Source: an uncultured Pelagibacteraceae bacterium | Lineage (GTDB): Bacteria > Pseudomonadota > Alphaproteobacteria > Pelagibacterales > Pelagibacteraceae | DNA: 64,000 nt | Assembly: GCA_902614905.1 (NCBI GenBank) | Contig: CACMMN010000001.1 | Span: 96,827 to 160,826, forward strand | Direction of reading: 5' to 3' | Part shown: positions 1 to 8,247 of the stretch, one piece after another | Layout of the letters: each line of letters opens with the position of its first letter | How positions within the stretch are numbered: position 1 is the first letter of the stretch | The notes under the pieces: generated by a model | Databases searched by the model: none | Told to the model about the DNA's origin: nothing | Seen by the model: only the letters and a program-made list of their open reading frames with translations | Translations under genes and position numbers: made by a program

Positions 1-268
1 CTACCCCGTTTTTATATAAGATATCAAGCAAACCACCTTGACCATCTTCTAACACTTTTAAGTTATGTTTAACCTCGGTGATAGAACCACTTTCAATATT
101 AATTAATTTTAAATTACCAGATACTTCAGTTAAAAGTATTTCATTATTAGATACAAATGTAGATCCCCAAGGACTTCTAAAATCAGCAATCTTTTTAAAA
201 TTTAATTCTGCTGCCTCAGATGAAACTGAGAATAAAAATATAAAAAATATTATCCTTTTCCACGCCAT
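1..268 (-). CDS. PQQ-dependent sugar dehydrogenase, N-terminal part (cut by window edge)
   Basis: Reading the minus strand from the ATG at 268 gives an open frame of 89 codons that runs off the window. It starts with a signal peptide (MAWKRIIFFIF...SSEAA), so the product is exported. The mature part has FRSPWGSTFVSNNEILLTE followed by SGNLKLIN and EDGQGGLLDI, which is the first blade of the soluble aldose/glucose dehydrogenase (YliI/GdhB) beta-propeller family. Members oxidise sugars with PQQ in the periplasm. Its start overlaps the end of the upstream permease gene by 19 bp. The ORF track missed it because no stop lies in the window; the plus-strand ORF 78-302 is its shadow. Family call good, substrate unknown. 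Confidence 0.8.
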   Translation of the reverse strand, partial: MAWKRIIFFIFLFSVSSEAAELNFKKIADFRSPWGSTFVSNNEILLTEVSGNLKLINIESGSITEVKHNLKVLEDGQGGLLDILYKNGV

Positions 269-2175
269 GGTATTGTTTTATCTATTATTTTTCTCAATGT
301 AACATCGAATAATAGTCCCAGCATACCCATAATAAATATGGTTATCCAAATAACTTCATATTGAAAATATTTTTTTGCAACGTTTTCTACAAATCCAATA
401 CCTGTAGTTCCCGCTAAGAACTCTGCTGCAACCAAGGTTCCCCAACACATTCCAACTGCAACCCTTATTCCTGTTAAAATTTCAGGTAAAGAATTTGGAA
501 ATATTACATATCTTAATATTTGTTTCTTTGATGCTCCAAGGGAGTGAGCAGCATGTATTTTTGATAATTGAGTACCAGATGCACCAGCTCTTGCAGAAAT
601 AATCATAATAGATAGCGAAACCATAAATAACAAAAATACTTTTCCAGTATTATCAATACCAAGAACTGAAATAATAAGTGGAGCCCAAGCTAAAGGTGGC
701 ACTGGTCTATAAAGCTCAATCAATGGATCAAAGAAACCTTTTGCAAATCTGTTTAATCCCATAAATAAACCTAAAGGAACACCAATTAAAATTCCAAAGA
801 CTAAACCTAAAAATACTCTTAAAAAAGAATCCCAGATATGTCCATAAGGCACTGGAATTTTGAATAATTTGAAATCACCTGTAACAACTTTTAAAACTTT
901 TCCCTTAAAGTTTTGTTTAACAACACCATCAGATGAATGAACTGGGTATTCTCCCGGTAAAATATCTGCAATCCAGTCAGGTAAAATAAATCCAACTATT
1001 TTACTAACATCCATCATATCAATCCAAAGTAATGGAATATTTTTGTAACCAACGCTTGGTTTTGACATTAAGATAAACTTATTTAACGTATCAGATGGTT
1101 TTGGTAACCATCTACCAGATCCTTGCTCAGAACAACTGGTTCCACTAGAAACAATTGTTCCAGCAGGGAATAAAAATATATCAACAAATCTTAAACCACC
1201 TTGTTCTGATTTTTGAAGATTATCAAACTCAACAATTGCATTTTGCATATCATTAAGGGCACTTGGAGGATAAATACTTGCAAACTCTATTCTTCTTGCG
1301 ATTTTAACAATATCTTTTGCATAGTTAGATGCTATTTCTTCTGCATCACTTAAATCTTTTCTGTATGCTTTTATATCTTCTTTAAGTTGTTTAATGGAGT
1401 TTTTAAACTGTGGATTATGATTTCTTAATTTAAAGAATTTATCATTAATGATTGTAAGCTCTTCTGCGGCCGCTTGGAATTTCAAACCTCTATCGGTTGC
1501 AGCAATTAAAGGAACTTCAATAGTATTTTCTATAGATCCAGTTCCCGCTTGCACCTTTATAATACCCCAATCACCTTGTTCAGAAACTGCAATTTGTCTT
1601 GCACTTTTTTCATCAGGTGTTTCAAATGGATAATCTTTCATTTTAAAGTTTGAACTTAAAAGCCTTAACTCATCAGTCATTTCTTTAATTTTTATCTTAG
1701 TATCCATCTCCATTAAATTTTCATTTGTAAGTAATGGAATTAACTGAGATGTTTTATTTACAAAACCAACTAATATAGTTTTTTGCTGTGAGTTTAATTG
1801 TTGTGAACCTTGTATTTCGTTACTTATTTTACTTAAATTTTTATTTTCAATTTTTATAATAGAGGTACTTTTGAATTCTCTTTCCTCAATTGGAAATTGA
1901 TATTTTAGCCCAAGTAAAGACTCATTAACTTTAGCAACCTGACATAATTCATTTGCAGATTTTGGGTAAAATCCTTTAGCGATATCCCATGAATAATAAA
2001 GCCAGATAAGTAATATTGCACTACTTCCAACAATTATCCAGTGAGTACCACCTTTAGCTCTTTCAGGATTACCAAAAACAGCATCTACTTTCTCTGTTTT
2101 AATTAATCTTCTTCCATAAAGAATACATCCAACAATGGATACAAGAATTAAAATAGTTATGGATTGGGTTAACAT
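250..2175 (-). CDS. TauC-like ABC transporter permease with a very large N-terminal periplasmic insert
   Basis: Inner-membrane permease of the nitrate/taurine (TauC/SsuC) type. The C-terminal ~200 residues are a normal BPD_transp_1 domain with several membrane segments and an EAA loop (AAHSLGASKKQILRYVIFPN) that contacts the ATPase. Family members are usually 250-280 residues; this one is 641. The extra N-terminal part has two membrane segments (about 5-20 and 46-64) and then about 350 mostly soluble residues with helical, coiled-coil-like stretches and a TSCSEQGSG segment, predicted to face the periplasm. It abuts the ATPase gene directly (stop at 2176, start at 2175). Together with the ATPase and binding protein it probably imports taurine or a related sulfonate or amine; the substrate is inferred from the aminotransferase and alanine dehydrogenase next door. 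Confidence 0.85.
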   Translation of the reverse strand: MLTQSITILILVSIVGCILYGRRLIKTEKVDAVFGNPERAKGGTHWIIVGSSAILLIWLYYSWDIAKGFYPKSANELCQVAKVNESLLGLKYQFPIEEREFKSTSIIKIENKNLSKISNEIQGSQQLNSQQKTILVGFVNKTSQLIPLLTNENLMEMDTKIKIKEMTDELRLLSSNFKMKDYPFETPDEKSARQIAVSEQGDWGIIKVQAGTGSIENTIEVPLIAATDRGLKFQAAAEELTIINDKFFKLRNHNPQFKNSIKQLKEDIKAYRKDLSDAEEIASNYAKDIVKIARRIEFASIYPPSALNDMQNAIVEFDNLQKSEQGGLRFVDIFLFPAGTIVSSGTSCSEQGSGRWLPKPSDTLNKFILMSKPSVGYKNIPLLWIDMMDVSKIVGFILPDWIADILPGEYPVHSSDGVVKQNFKGKVLKVVTGDFKLFKIPVPYGHIWDSFLRVFLGLVFGILIGVPLGLFMGLNRFAKGFFDPLIELYRPVPPLAWAPLIISVLGIDNTGKVFLLFMVSLSIMIISARAGASGTQLSKIHAAHSLGASKKQILRYVIFPNSLPEILTGIRVAVGMCWGTLVAAEFLAGTTGIGFVENVAKKYFQYEVIWITIFIMGMLGLLFDVTLRKIIDKTIPWRGKG

Positions 2176-2973
2176 TTAATTATCTTTCCCCATTATTTCT
2201 TCTTCCATATTCCAAATCATAGATAGAATTTCTTCTCTTTTAGATGAGAACTCTTTATTTTTTTTAATTTCTCTTAAATCATCTTTTAATCCCATTTCTG
2301 CAAATGGAAGTTTATACTCTTTATGTATTCGACCTGGCCTTGGTGCCATGACATATAATCTTTCACCAAGTAACAAAGCTTCTTCAACTGAGTGAGTAAT
2401 CAGTATGATTGTCTTTCCAGTTTCTTTCCAAATTTTTAAAACTAATGACTGCATTTTTTCTCTTGTTAATGCATCTAATGCACCCAAAGGTTCATCCATT
2501 AAAATTAAATCTGGATCATTAATTAAACATCTTGCAAGAGCAACCCTTTGCTGCATACCACCAGATAATTGATAAGTAGGTGTGTTGCCAAATCCTTTTA
2601 GACCAACTATTTCCAACCACTCATTAACTTTTTTTTGAGTTTCCTCTGGATCTTTCTTTTTCATTCTAAGACCAAAGTTTACATTTTCAGAAACTGTTAA
2701 CCATTCAAACAAAGCACCTTGTTGGAAAACCATTCCTCTATCAACTCCAGGTCCATTAATTTCATTATTACCTAAAGTAATTGTTCCAGATGTTGGTCTA
2801 ATAAAACCAGCTGCAATATTAAGTAGTGTTGTTTTTCCACAACCCGAAGGACCTAATACAGTTAAAAGCTCACCTTTTTTGATTGTAAAATTTAAATCTT
2901 TTAAAGCATGAACGGTCTCTCCCTTAGGAGATTTAAAAATCATGTTTAAATTTTGTGAAACTAAATCACTCAT
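2176..2973 (-). CDS. tauB: TauB-like ABC transporter ATP-binding protein
   Basis: Cytoplasmic ATPase of the taurine/sulfonate/nitrate importer family, 265 residues (normal length). Walker A GPSGCGKTT at about 41-49, signature LSGGMQQRVA at about 136-145, Walker B LILMDEPLGALD at about 156-167, and the switch histidine in THSVEEA are all present. The TauB-like feature DRGMVFQQGALFEWLTV is in the Q-loop region. It lies between the binding-protein gene upstream and the permease downstream on the same strand, but a strong hairpin terminator separates it from the binding-protein gene, so its expression is probably lower. The taurine assignment rests on context; related substrates are possible. Confidence 0.87.
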   Translation of the reverse strand: MSDLVSQNLNMIFKSPKGETVHALKDLNFTIKKGELLTVLGPSGCGKTTLLNIAAGFIRPTSGTITLGNNEINGPGVDRGMVFQQGALFEWLTVSENVNFGLRMKKKDPEETQKKVNEWLEIVGLKGFGNTPTYQLSGGMQQRVALARCLINDPDLILMDEPLGALDALTREKMQSLVLKIWKETGKTIILITHSVEEALLLGERLYVMAPRPGRIHKEYKLPFAEMGLKDDLREIKKNKEFSSKREEILSMIWNMEEEIMGKDN

Positions 2974-3000
2974 AAGATGACTTTATATTAAAATTCTCAT

Positions 3001-3038
3001 AAAAAAAATAGGCACCAATTAGAAAATTGGCGCCTATT
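3001..3038 (-). terminator. Intrinsic terminator/attenuator after the tauA-like gene
   Basis: On the minus strand the sequence AATAGGCGCCAATT, a four-base loop, and AATTGGTGCCTATT form a 14-bp stem with a single G-U pair, followed immediately by a run of T (the A run at 3001-3008 on the plus strand). It lies just downstream of the binding-protein stop codon (3060) and upstream of the ATPase gene, so it should end or attenuate most transcripts after the binding protein. Confidence 0.85.
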
Positions 3039-3059
3039 TAATTTTAATAAACCTTTAGA

Positions 3060-4001
3060 CTATAAAGGTAAGAAACTAGTGTCCACGTTTCCTCTTGGTG
3101 TTCCCATTCCTTTTAAGAATGCATCAAGATTTCCTTTTGTCATAGACTGTTTAGTCTCTTCAGGTGTTAAAAATTTGAAACCACTTAAAGTTTCTTTCAT
3201 ATCAGCAACTTTCATTTCTGAAGCTTTTGACATAGCGTTCATATCGCTTTTGCCATTTCTGTATCTTTCGTTTGCTTCGTGAGTTACTTCAATAAAAGTT
3301 CTTAGCATACCTGGGTTTTCCTTCATAAACTTTGTAGTTACTGAAGTAATATCTATTCCAAGAATACCAGCATCTCTTGCTTCTTGAACTGTAAGTAATC
3401 TAGTACCAACTGCAGTTGCAGCTTTAATTGAATTACCACCAAATAAACATGCCATTACAACATCACCGCTAACTAATGCAGCAGCTCCTTCTTCAGGATC
3501 CATTTGAATGATATCCATTTTTTTTCTGTCAGCTCCAACAACTTTCATACTTTCATCAAAAACGTATTCAGCCATAGTTCCTAGTGGTACAGCAACTTTT
3601 TTACCTTCAAGTTCTGTAGCATTAGCTTTTGTAATACCAGAAGCGTTTGAAGTTACGCAAGTTGTTCCGCCCATTCCATATTCCATAGCAATATCAACAA
3701 GCTTAATCGGCGCTTTTGATTTAACTGCGTTAATGAAAGGTACTAAACCTTGTGAATAAGAAATATCAATATCTCCAGCTAACATTGCATCAGTCATTGC
3801 TCCACCGTTTGTGAAGTTTGTCCACTTAACTGGTACACCTAATGCTTTTGCAAAGTTTTTTTTCATCATGTCCTCTAAATTCGGACTTGGCCATTCTAAG
3901 AAGTAAGCAACTCTAACTTCTTTTGCAGCTGAATTAGCAACTGAAATAGTAAGGTTAAGAGCTAAAATAGTTCCAAGAATAAAACTTAGTATTTTTTTCA
4001 T
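3060..4001 (-). CDS. tauA: TauA-like periplasmic substrate-binding protein
   Basis: Periplasmic solute-binding protein of the TauA/SsuA/NMT1 family, 313 residues, with a clear signal peptide (MKKILSFILGTILALNLTISVANSA). It has the family opening VRVAYFLEWPSPN, the ligand-loop segment TNFTNGGAMTDAMLAGDIDIS and GKKVAVPLGTMAEYV. First gene of the minus-strand transporter unit; its promoter must lie in the divergent region 4002-4182 shared with the aminotransferase gene. The A/G-rich AAGGAGAGGAAT just before the ATG is a good ribosome binding site. Taurine is the most likely ligand from context, but aliphatic sulfonates or other small amines cannot be excluded. Confidence 0.85.
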   Translation of the reverse strand: MKKILSFILGTILALNLTISVANSAAKEVRVAYFLEWPSPNLEDMMKKNFAKALGVPVKWTNFTNGGAMTDAMLAGDIDISYSQGLVPFINAVKSKAPIKLVDIAMEYGMGGTTCVTSNASGITKANATELEGKKVAVPLGTMAEYVFDESMKVVGADRKKMDIIQMDPEEGAAALVSGDVVMACLFGGNSIKAATAVGTRLLTVQEARDAGILGIDITSVTTKFMKENPGMLRTFIEVTHEANERYRNGKSDMNAMSKASEMKVADMKETLSGFKFLTPEETKQSMTKGNLDAFLKGMGTPRGNVDTSFLPL

Positions 4002-4182
4002 TTATTCCTCTCCTTATTTAAATTTATAAAGAGTATTAAAGTTGAAAAAGAGACCAAAGTAAACGATCTTATTGTATGGTTTGGGGCGACACAATTATCT
4101 ATTCAATTTTAAGTTGTATCAAACTATTATAATTTTATAGTTAAATTAAATGATTTAGTCTAAAGATTAGAAATATATAAAA

Positions 4183-5523
4183 ATGAGTCAAAAACCATCA
4201 ATACCAAATTCTTTAAATGAACATTGGATGCCATTTACATCCAATAAAGACTTTAAAGAAAGACCAAGATTAATTACTGAAGCAAAAGGTGTTTATTTAA
4301 AAAATCACGAGGGTAATACGCAAATTGATGCAAGCTCTGGTCTTTTTTGTAATCCATTAGGTCATGGCAGAATGGAAATTATTGATGCAATTACAAATCA
4401 ATTAAAAACTTTAGATTATGCTCAACCGTTCCAACAAGGTTTTGGTGGATCATTTGAGTTAGCAACAAGAATTTCAAAACACACACCAGGAAATTTAAAT
4501 AGAATTTTTTACACAATTTGCGGATCTACTGCTGTTGAAACAGCAATTAAAATTAGTATTGCTTATCATAAAGCAAGAGGAGAAGGACAAAGATTTAGAT
4601 TTGTTGGAAGAGAAAGAGCTTACCACGGTATGAATATTGGTGCTACCTCAGTGGGTGGAATGATTAATAACGTTAAAGCATACGCAAGTGTTTTAATGCC
4701 AGGAGTTGTTCACATGAGACATACTCATTTAGATGAACATAAATTTATATCTGGTCAACCAGAAACAGGTGCAGAAATTGCAAATGATTTAGAGAGAATA
4801 TGTACAAACTTTGGTGCTGAAAATATTGCAGCATGTATAGTAGAACCAATCGCAGGATCTACTGGAACATTAGTTCCACCAGTTGGATATCTACAAAGAC
4901 TTAGAGAGCTTTGTGACAAACATAATATACTTTTAATCTTTGACGAAGTTATTACAGGATGGGGTAGAACAGGTTCGACTTTTGGCGCTCAAGAGTTTGG
5001 TGTAACTCCTGATATAATGACAATGGCAAAAGCTACAACAAACGGAATTGTTCCATTTGGTGTTGTTGCATGTAAAGAAGAAATTTATGATGCGGTAATG
5101 GATAATTCACCAAAAGGAGTAATAGAACTCTTCCACGGTTATACTTATTCTGGAATTCCAATATCTGTTGCAGCAGCTTTAGCAGTTCAAGATATATTTG
5201 AAAAAGAAGATATTTTTAATAGAGCAAAAGAATTAGCTCCTTATTTCCAAGAAGGTTTATTCTCATTAAAAGATATTGATGTTGTTGAAAACATTAGAGG
5301 ATACGGAATGATGGGTGGTATTGATATTAAGATGGATACAAAACCAGGTAGAGCAGGACTTGCAACATTTAAACATTGTTATGATGCAGGAGTAAATTTC
5401 AAAGCTACTGGAGACTGTTTAATTATTGCACCAATGTTTATTTGCGAGAAAAAACATATTGATGAAATAATCGATAAGCTAAGAACAGGAATTACGAACT
5501 ATAGTAAAAGCAAGAAGAATTAA
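4183..5523 (+). CDS. Class III aminotransferase, probable taurine (omega-amino acid):pyruvate aminotransferase
   Basis: PLP-dependent class III transaminase, 446 residues. Visible are GSTAVETA (about 114-121, phosphate binding), the aspartate of FDEVITGWGRTG (about 253-264) that contacts the PLP nitrogen, and the Schiff-base lysine in TMAKATTNG (about K283). The N-terminal HWMPFTSNKDF is typical of beta-alanine/taurine:pyruvate aminotransferases. It is divergent from the tauABC-like genes and followed after 8 bp by alanine dehydrogenase, the standard pairing in which the amino group moves to pyruvate and alanine is then deaminated. Taurine is favoured as donor; beta-alanine, GABA or hypotaurine are alternatives. 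No sulfoacetaldehyde acetyltransferase is in the window. Confidence 0.82.
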   Translation: MSQKPSIPNSLNEHWMPFTSNKDFKERPRLITEAKGVYLKNHEGNTQIDASSGLFCNPLGHGRMEIIDAITNQLKTLDYAQPFQQGFGGSFELATRISKHTPGNLNRIFYTICGSTAVETAIKISIAYHKARGEGQRFRFVGRERAYHGMNIGATSVGGMINNVKAYASVLMPGVVHMRHTHLDEHKFISGQPETGAEIANDLERICTNFGAENIAACIVEPIAGSTGTLVPPVGYLQRLRELCDKHNILLIFDEVITGWGRTGSTFGAQEFGVTPDIMTMAKATTNGIVPFGVVACKEEIYDAVMDNSPKGVIELFHGYTYSGIPISVAAALAVQDIFEKEDIFNRAKELAPYFQEGLFSLKDIDVVENIRGYGMMGGIDIKMDTKPGRAGLATFKHCYDAGVNFKATGDCLIIAPMFICEKKHIDEIIDKLRTGITNYSKSKKN

Positions 5524-5531
5524 TTTTCTTT

Positions 5532-6650
5532 ATGAAAATTGGCGTTCCAAAAGAGATAAAGCCTCAAGAAAACAGAATAGGATTAACACCAGAAAGTGTA
5601 AAAACTTTAGTTGGTGAAGGTCATGAAGTATTAGTTGAAAATAATGGTGGCTTTGAAGCTGGCTTTGATAATGATCAGTACACCAAAGCAGGTGCTAAAA
5701 TTGTAAAAACTGCAAGTGATATTTTTAATGATGCAGACATAATTGTAAAAGTAAAAGAGCCTCAAAAAGTTGAGGTGGATATGTTAAAGGAAAATCAAAT
5801 ACTTTATACTTATCTTCATTTAGCGGCTGCAAAAGAGCTTACTGAAGGATTGATTAAATCAAAAAGTGTTAACATCGCTTATGAAACTGTTACAGATGAT
5901 AATGGTAGACTTCCATTGCTTGCGCCTATGAGTGCAGTCGCTGGTCGTATGTCAGTTCAAGCTGGAGCACATTGTTTAGAAAAAAATCAAAAGGGTAGAG
6001 GTATTTTATTAGGTGGAGCACCTGGTGGTGAACCAGCAAATGTATTGATCTTAGGCGGTGGAGTAGTTGGAGAGAACGCTGCAATTATTGCAACAGGTAT
6101 GAGGGCTAAAGTTCATATAGTTGATAAGTCAGAAGAAAGATTAAAACAATTAGTTAAAATGTTTGGTGATAAAATAATTCCAGAGCAAAGTGATAAAGTT
6201 GATTTAAATAAGCTAGTTTCTGAGGCTGATTTATTAGTTGGTGGAGTTTTAATACCTGGGGCAGAAGCTCCAAAATTAGTTACCAAAGATATGTTAAAAC
6301 TAATGAAAAGAGGTTCTGTGATAGTCGATGTTGCAATCGACCAAGGTGGATGTGTTGAAACAAGTAAACCAACTACTCATGGTGACCCAACTTATATAGT
6401 TAATGATGTTGTTCACTATTGTGTTGCCAACATGCCAGGAGGAGTACCAAGAACTTCAACATTTGCATTAAATAAAGCAACTCTTCCTTATTTAGTAAAA
6501 TTAGCAAACAAAGGTTATCAAAAAGCTTTAGGCGAAGATAAGAATTTCTTAGCAGGACTTAATGTACACAAAGGGCATGTGACTTATAAAGCTGTTGCAG
6601 ATGTTTTTGGTCACGAATATGTTAGTGCAGGAGATGCAATCAAAGGTTAA
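5532..6650 (+). CDS. ald: Alanine dehydrogenase
   Basis: NAD-dependent L-alanine dehydrogenase, 372 residues, the usual length. The N-terminus has GVPKEIKPQENRIGLTPESV, the pyruvate-binding lysine in KVKEPQ (about K75), catalytic histidine in YTYLHLAAAKEL (about H96), and a Rossmann motif ILGGGVVGENAA (about 173-184). It converts alanine to pyruvate and ammonium, regenerating the acceptor for the aminotransferase encoded 8 bp upstream. Its TAA stop is directly followed by the ATG of the cytosine methyltransferase gene, so read-through transcription into the accessory island is likely. Confidence 0.95.
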   Translation: MKIGVPKEIKPQENRIGLTPESVKTLVGEGHEVLVENNGGFEAGFDNDQYTKAGAKIVKTASDIFNDADIIVKVKEPQKVEVDMLKENQILYTYLHLAAAKELTEGLIKSKSVNIAYETVTDDNGRLPLLAPMSAVAGRMSVQAGAHCLEKNQKGRGILLGGAPGGEPANVLILGGGVVGENAAIIATGMRAKVHIVDKSEERLKQLVKMFGDKIIPEQSDKVDLNKLVSEADLLVGGVLIPGAEAPKLVTKDMLKLMKRGSVIVDVAIDQGGCVETSKPTTHGDPTYIVNDVVHYCVANMPGGVPRTSTFALNKATLPYLVKLANKGYQKALGEDKNFLAGLNVHKGHVTYKAVADVFGHEYVSAGDAIKG

Positions 6651-7703
6651 ATGCATTCTGCCAAAAATCATAACGAGAAACAACTGTCATTAATTGATGG
6701 CTCAAAATTCTCTTACACCAACAAAAAATACGATTTTGAAAATCGATTTAGTTTTATAGATTTATTTGCTGGTATTGGTGGTTTTAGATTGGGCTTGGAA
6801 GCATTAGATATAAATTGTCTTTTTTCATCTGAATGGGATTTAAATGCTAAAAAAACTTACCAAAAAAATTTTGGTGAATTGCCCCATGGAGATATAAACG
6901 ATGTGAAAATAGAAACAATTCCGAAATTTGATATTCTTACAGCTGGTTTTCCTTGTCAGCCTTTTTCTAAAATTGGAATGAGACAGGGTTTTAAACACAA
7001 AACTCAAGGTAATTTATTTTTTAATATTGCTGAAATATTAAGAAAAAAAAAACCTATATCTTTTATATTAGAAAATGTCAGCGGATTATTAACGCACAAA
7101 TCTAAAGACAAAAAAACGCTAGATATAATGTTTTCAGAGTTAGAGAAAATTGGCTATGAAATAAACTATAAACTTATAGACTCATCAAATTTTGGAGTGC
7201 CACAAGTTAGAAGAAGAATATTTATAGTTGGTTTTTTAAAAAAACACTTTCCAGAACAAACCAATTTTAACTTTCCCAAAGGTAATAAGACAAAAATCGG
7301 TATCGGAAAATTTGTTGAAAATCATAAAAATGGCTATTGCATTTCAAAGAAATTACAAAAAAATTATATTTATAAATCCAAGGATAATTTTCCAGAGGTG
7401 ATTAATAAAAGATCAAATACTCAAGTTAAAACATTAGTAAGCAGCTATCATAAAATTCAAAGAATTACTGGAACATTTGTTAAAGATGGAGAAACTGGAC
7501 TAAGACTTTTAAGTGAGAATGAATGCAAAGCTATAATGGGTTTTCCAAAAAAATTTATTTTTCCAGTTTCAAGAACACAAATGTATAGACAATTAGGAAA
7601 TGCAGTAGTTGTTCCTGTCGTTAAAGAAATAGCTAAAGAAGTAATTAAAGTTTTAGTAAAACTAAAAAAAAGTTATGGCAAACAACTCAAAAAGTCAGCT
7701 TGA
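6651..7703 (+). CDS. DNA (cytosine-5-)-methyltransferase of a type II restriction-modification pair
   Basis: 350-residue C5-cytosine methyltransferase with the conserved motifs in order: I FIDLFAGIGGFRLGLE (about 35-50, SAM binding), IV AGFPCQPFS with catalytic Cys at about 102, VI ENVSGLL (about 141), VIII QVRRRIFIVGF (about 185), and X YRQLGNAVVVPVV near the C-terminus. The region between VIII and X would be the target-recognition domain and is short. The start ATG touches the ald stop codon; AAAGG inside the end of ald serves as ribosome binding site. Its 3' end overlaps the HNH endonuclease gene by 29 bp, so the pair is translationally coupled. The recognition sequence cannot be read from the protein. 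Confidence 0.93.
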   Translation: MHSAKNHNEKQLSLIDGSKFSYTNKKYDFENRFSFIDLFAGIGGFRLGLEALDINCLFSSEWDLNAKKTYQKNFGELPHGDINDVKIETIPKFDILTAGFPCQPFSKIGMRQGFKHKTQGNLFFNIAEILRKKKPISFILENVSGLLTHKSKDKKTLDIMFSELEKIGYEINYKLIDSSNFGVPQVRRRIFIVGFLKKHFPEQTNFNFPKGNKTKIGIGKFVENHKNGYCISKKLQKNYIYKSKDNFPEVINKRSNTQVKTLVSSYHKIQRITGTFVKDGETGLRLLSENECKAIMGFPKKFIFPVSRTQMYRQLGNAVVVPVVKEIAKEVIKVLVKLKKSYGKQLKKSA

Positions 7704-8244
7704 TTATATAAGAGACTATTTTAAAGCCAATTCGAATAAAAATTTAGAGACAACTAAAATAAAAGGTATTATTGAAAATCAGTATCTATCTGAGACAGGT
7801 AAAAGATTTGAAGATTGTGATAGAGGTATAAGAAGCCTTTATCAAAAAGGTTGGCTCATAAAAGTAAAAAAAGGATGTTATAAATATGATCCTAATTATA
7901 AATCAGAAGATAAAACCTCGCATGACTTTCCAGACAAAATAAAAAAACAAATTTTAAAACGAGATAAATACAAATGTGTTGTTTGTAAACTTGGAAAAAA
8001 AGAAGGTTTAGACTTACAAATTGATCATATTATACCAAGAGATAGAGGTGGAAAGTCTTCACTAGAAAATGGTCAAACTTTATGTTCAAGGTGTAATTTT
8101 TTAAAGAAAAATATGAGCATGAATTCTTTAGGAAAAAAGATTTTCCAAAATTTATTAAAACAATCTATTAAAACAAAAAATAGCGAAATGACCAAAATTG
8201 CTAAAGAGTTCCTTAAATTATTTAAAAAATATAATTTGAATTAA
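7675..8244 (+). CDS. HNH endonuclease, probable restriction partner of the C5 methyltransferase
   Basis: 189 residues. The C-terminal half is an HNH nuclease: CVVC (about 101-104) and CSRCN (about 137-141) form a zinc site, with DHIIPRDRGG (about 117-126) carrying the catalytic histidine. The N-terminal ~85 residues (YIRDYFKANSNKNLETTKI ... RGIRSLYQKGWLIKV) look like a small winged-helix DNA-binding domain, as expected for a sequence-specific restriction enzyme. It overlaps the methyltransferase gene by 29 bp and ends 3 bp from the convergent HerA gene. A type II restriction role is inferred from the pairing; a nicking enzyme or a non-specific nuclease is possible. Confidence 0.83.
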   Translation: MANNSKSQLDYIRDYFKANSNKNLETTKIKGIIENQYLSETGKRFEDCDRGIRSLYQKGWLIKVKKGCYKYDPNYKSEDKTSHDFPDKIKKQILKRDKYKCVVCKLGKKEGLDLQIDHIIPRDRGGKSSLENGQTLCSRCNFLKKNMSMNSLGKKIFQNLLKQSIKTKNSEMTKIAKEFLKLFKKYNLN

Positions 8245-8247
8245 TTA

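Noticed and set aside
4071-4095. ATTGT...ACAAT inverted repeat between the tauA-like and aminotransferase genes
   Set aside because: Arms are only 5 bp and 15 bases apart; expected often by chance in this composition.
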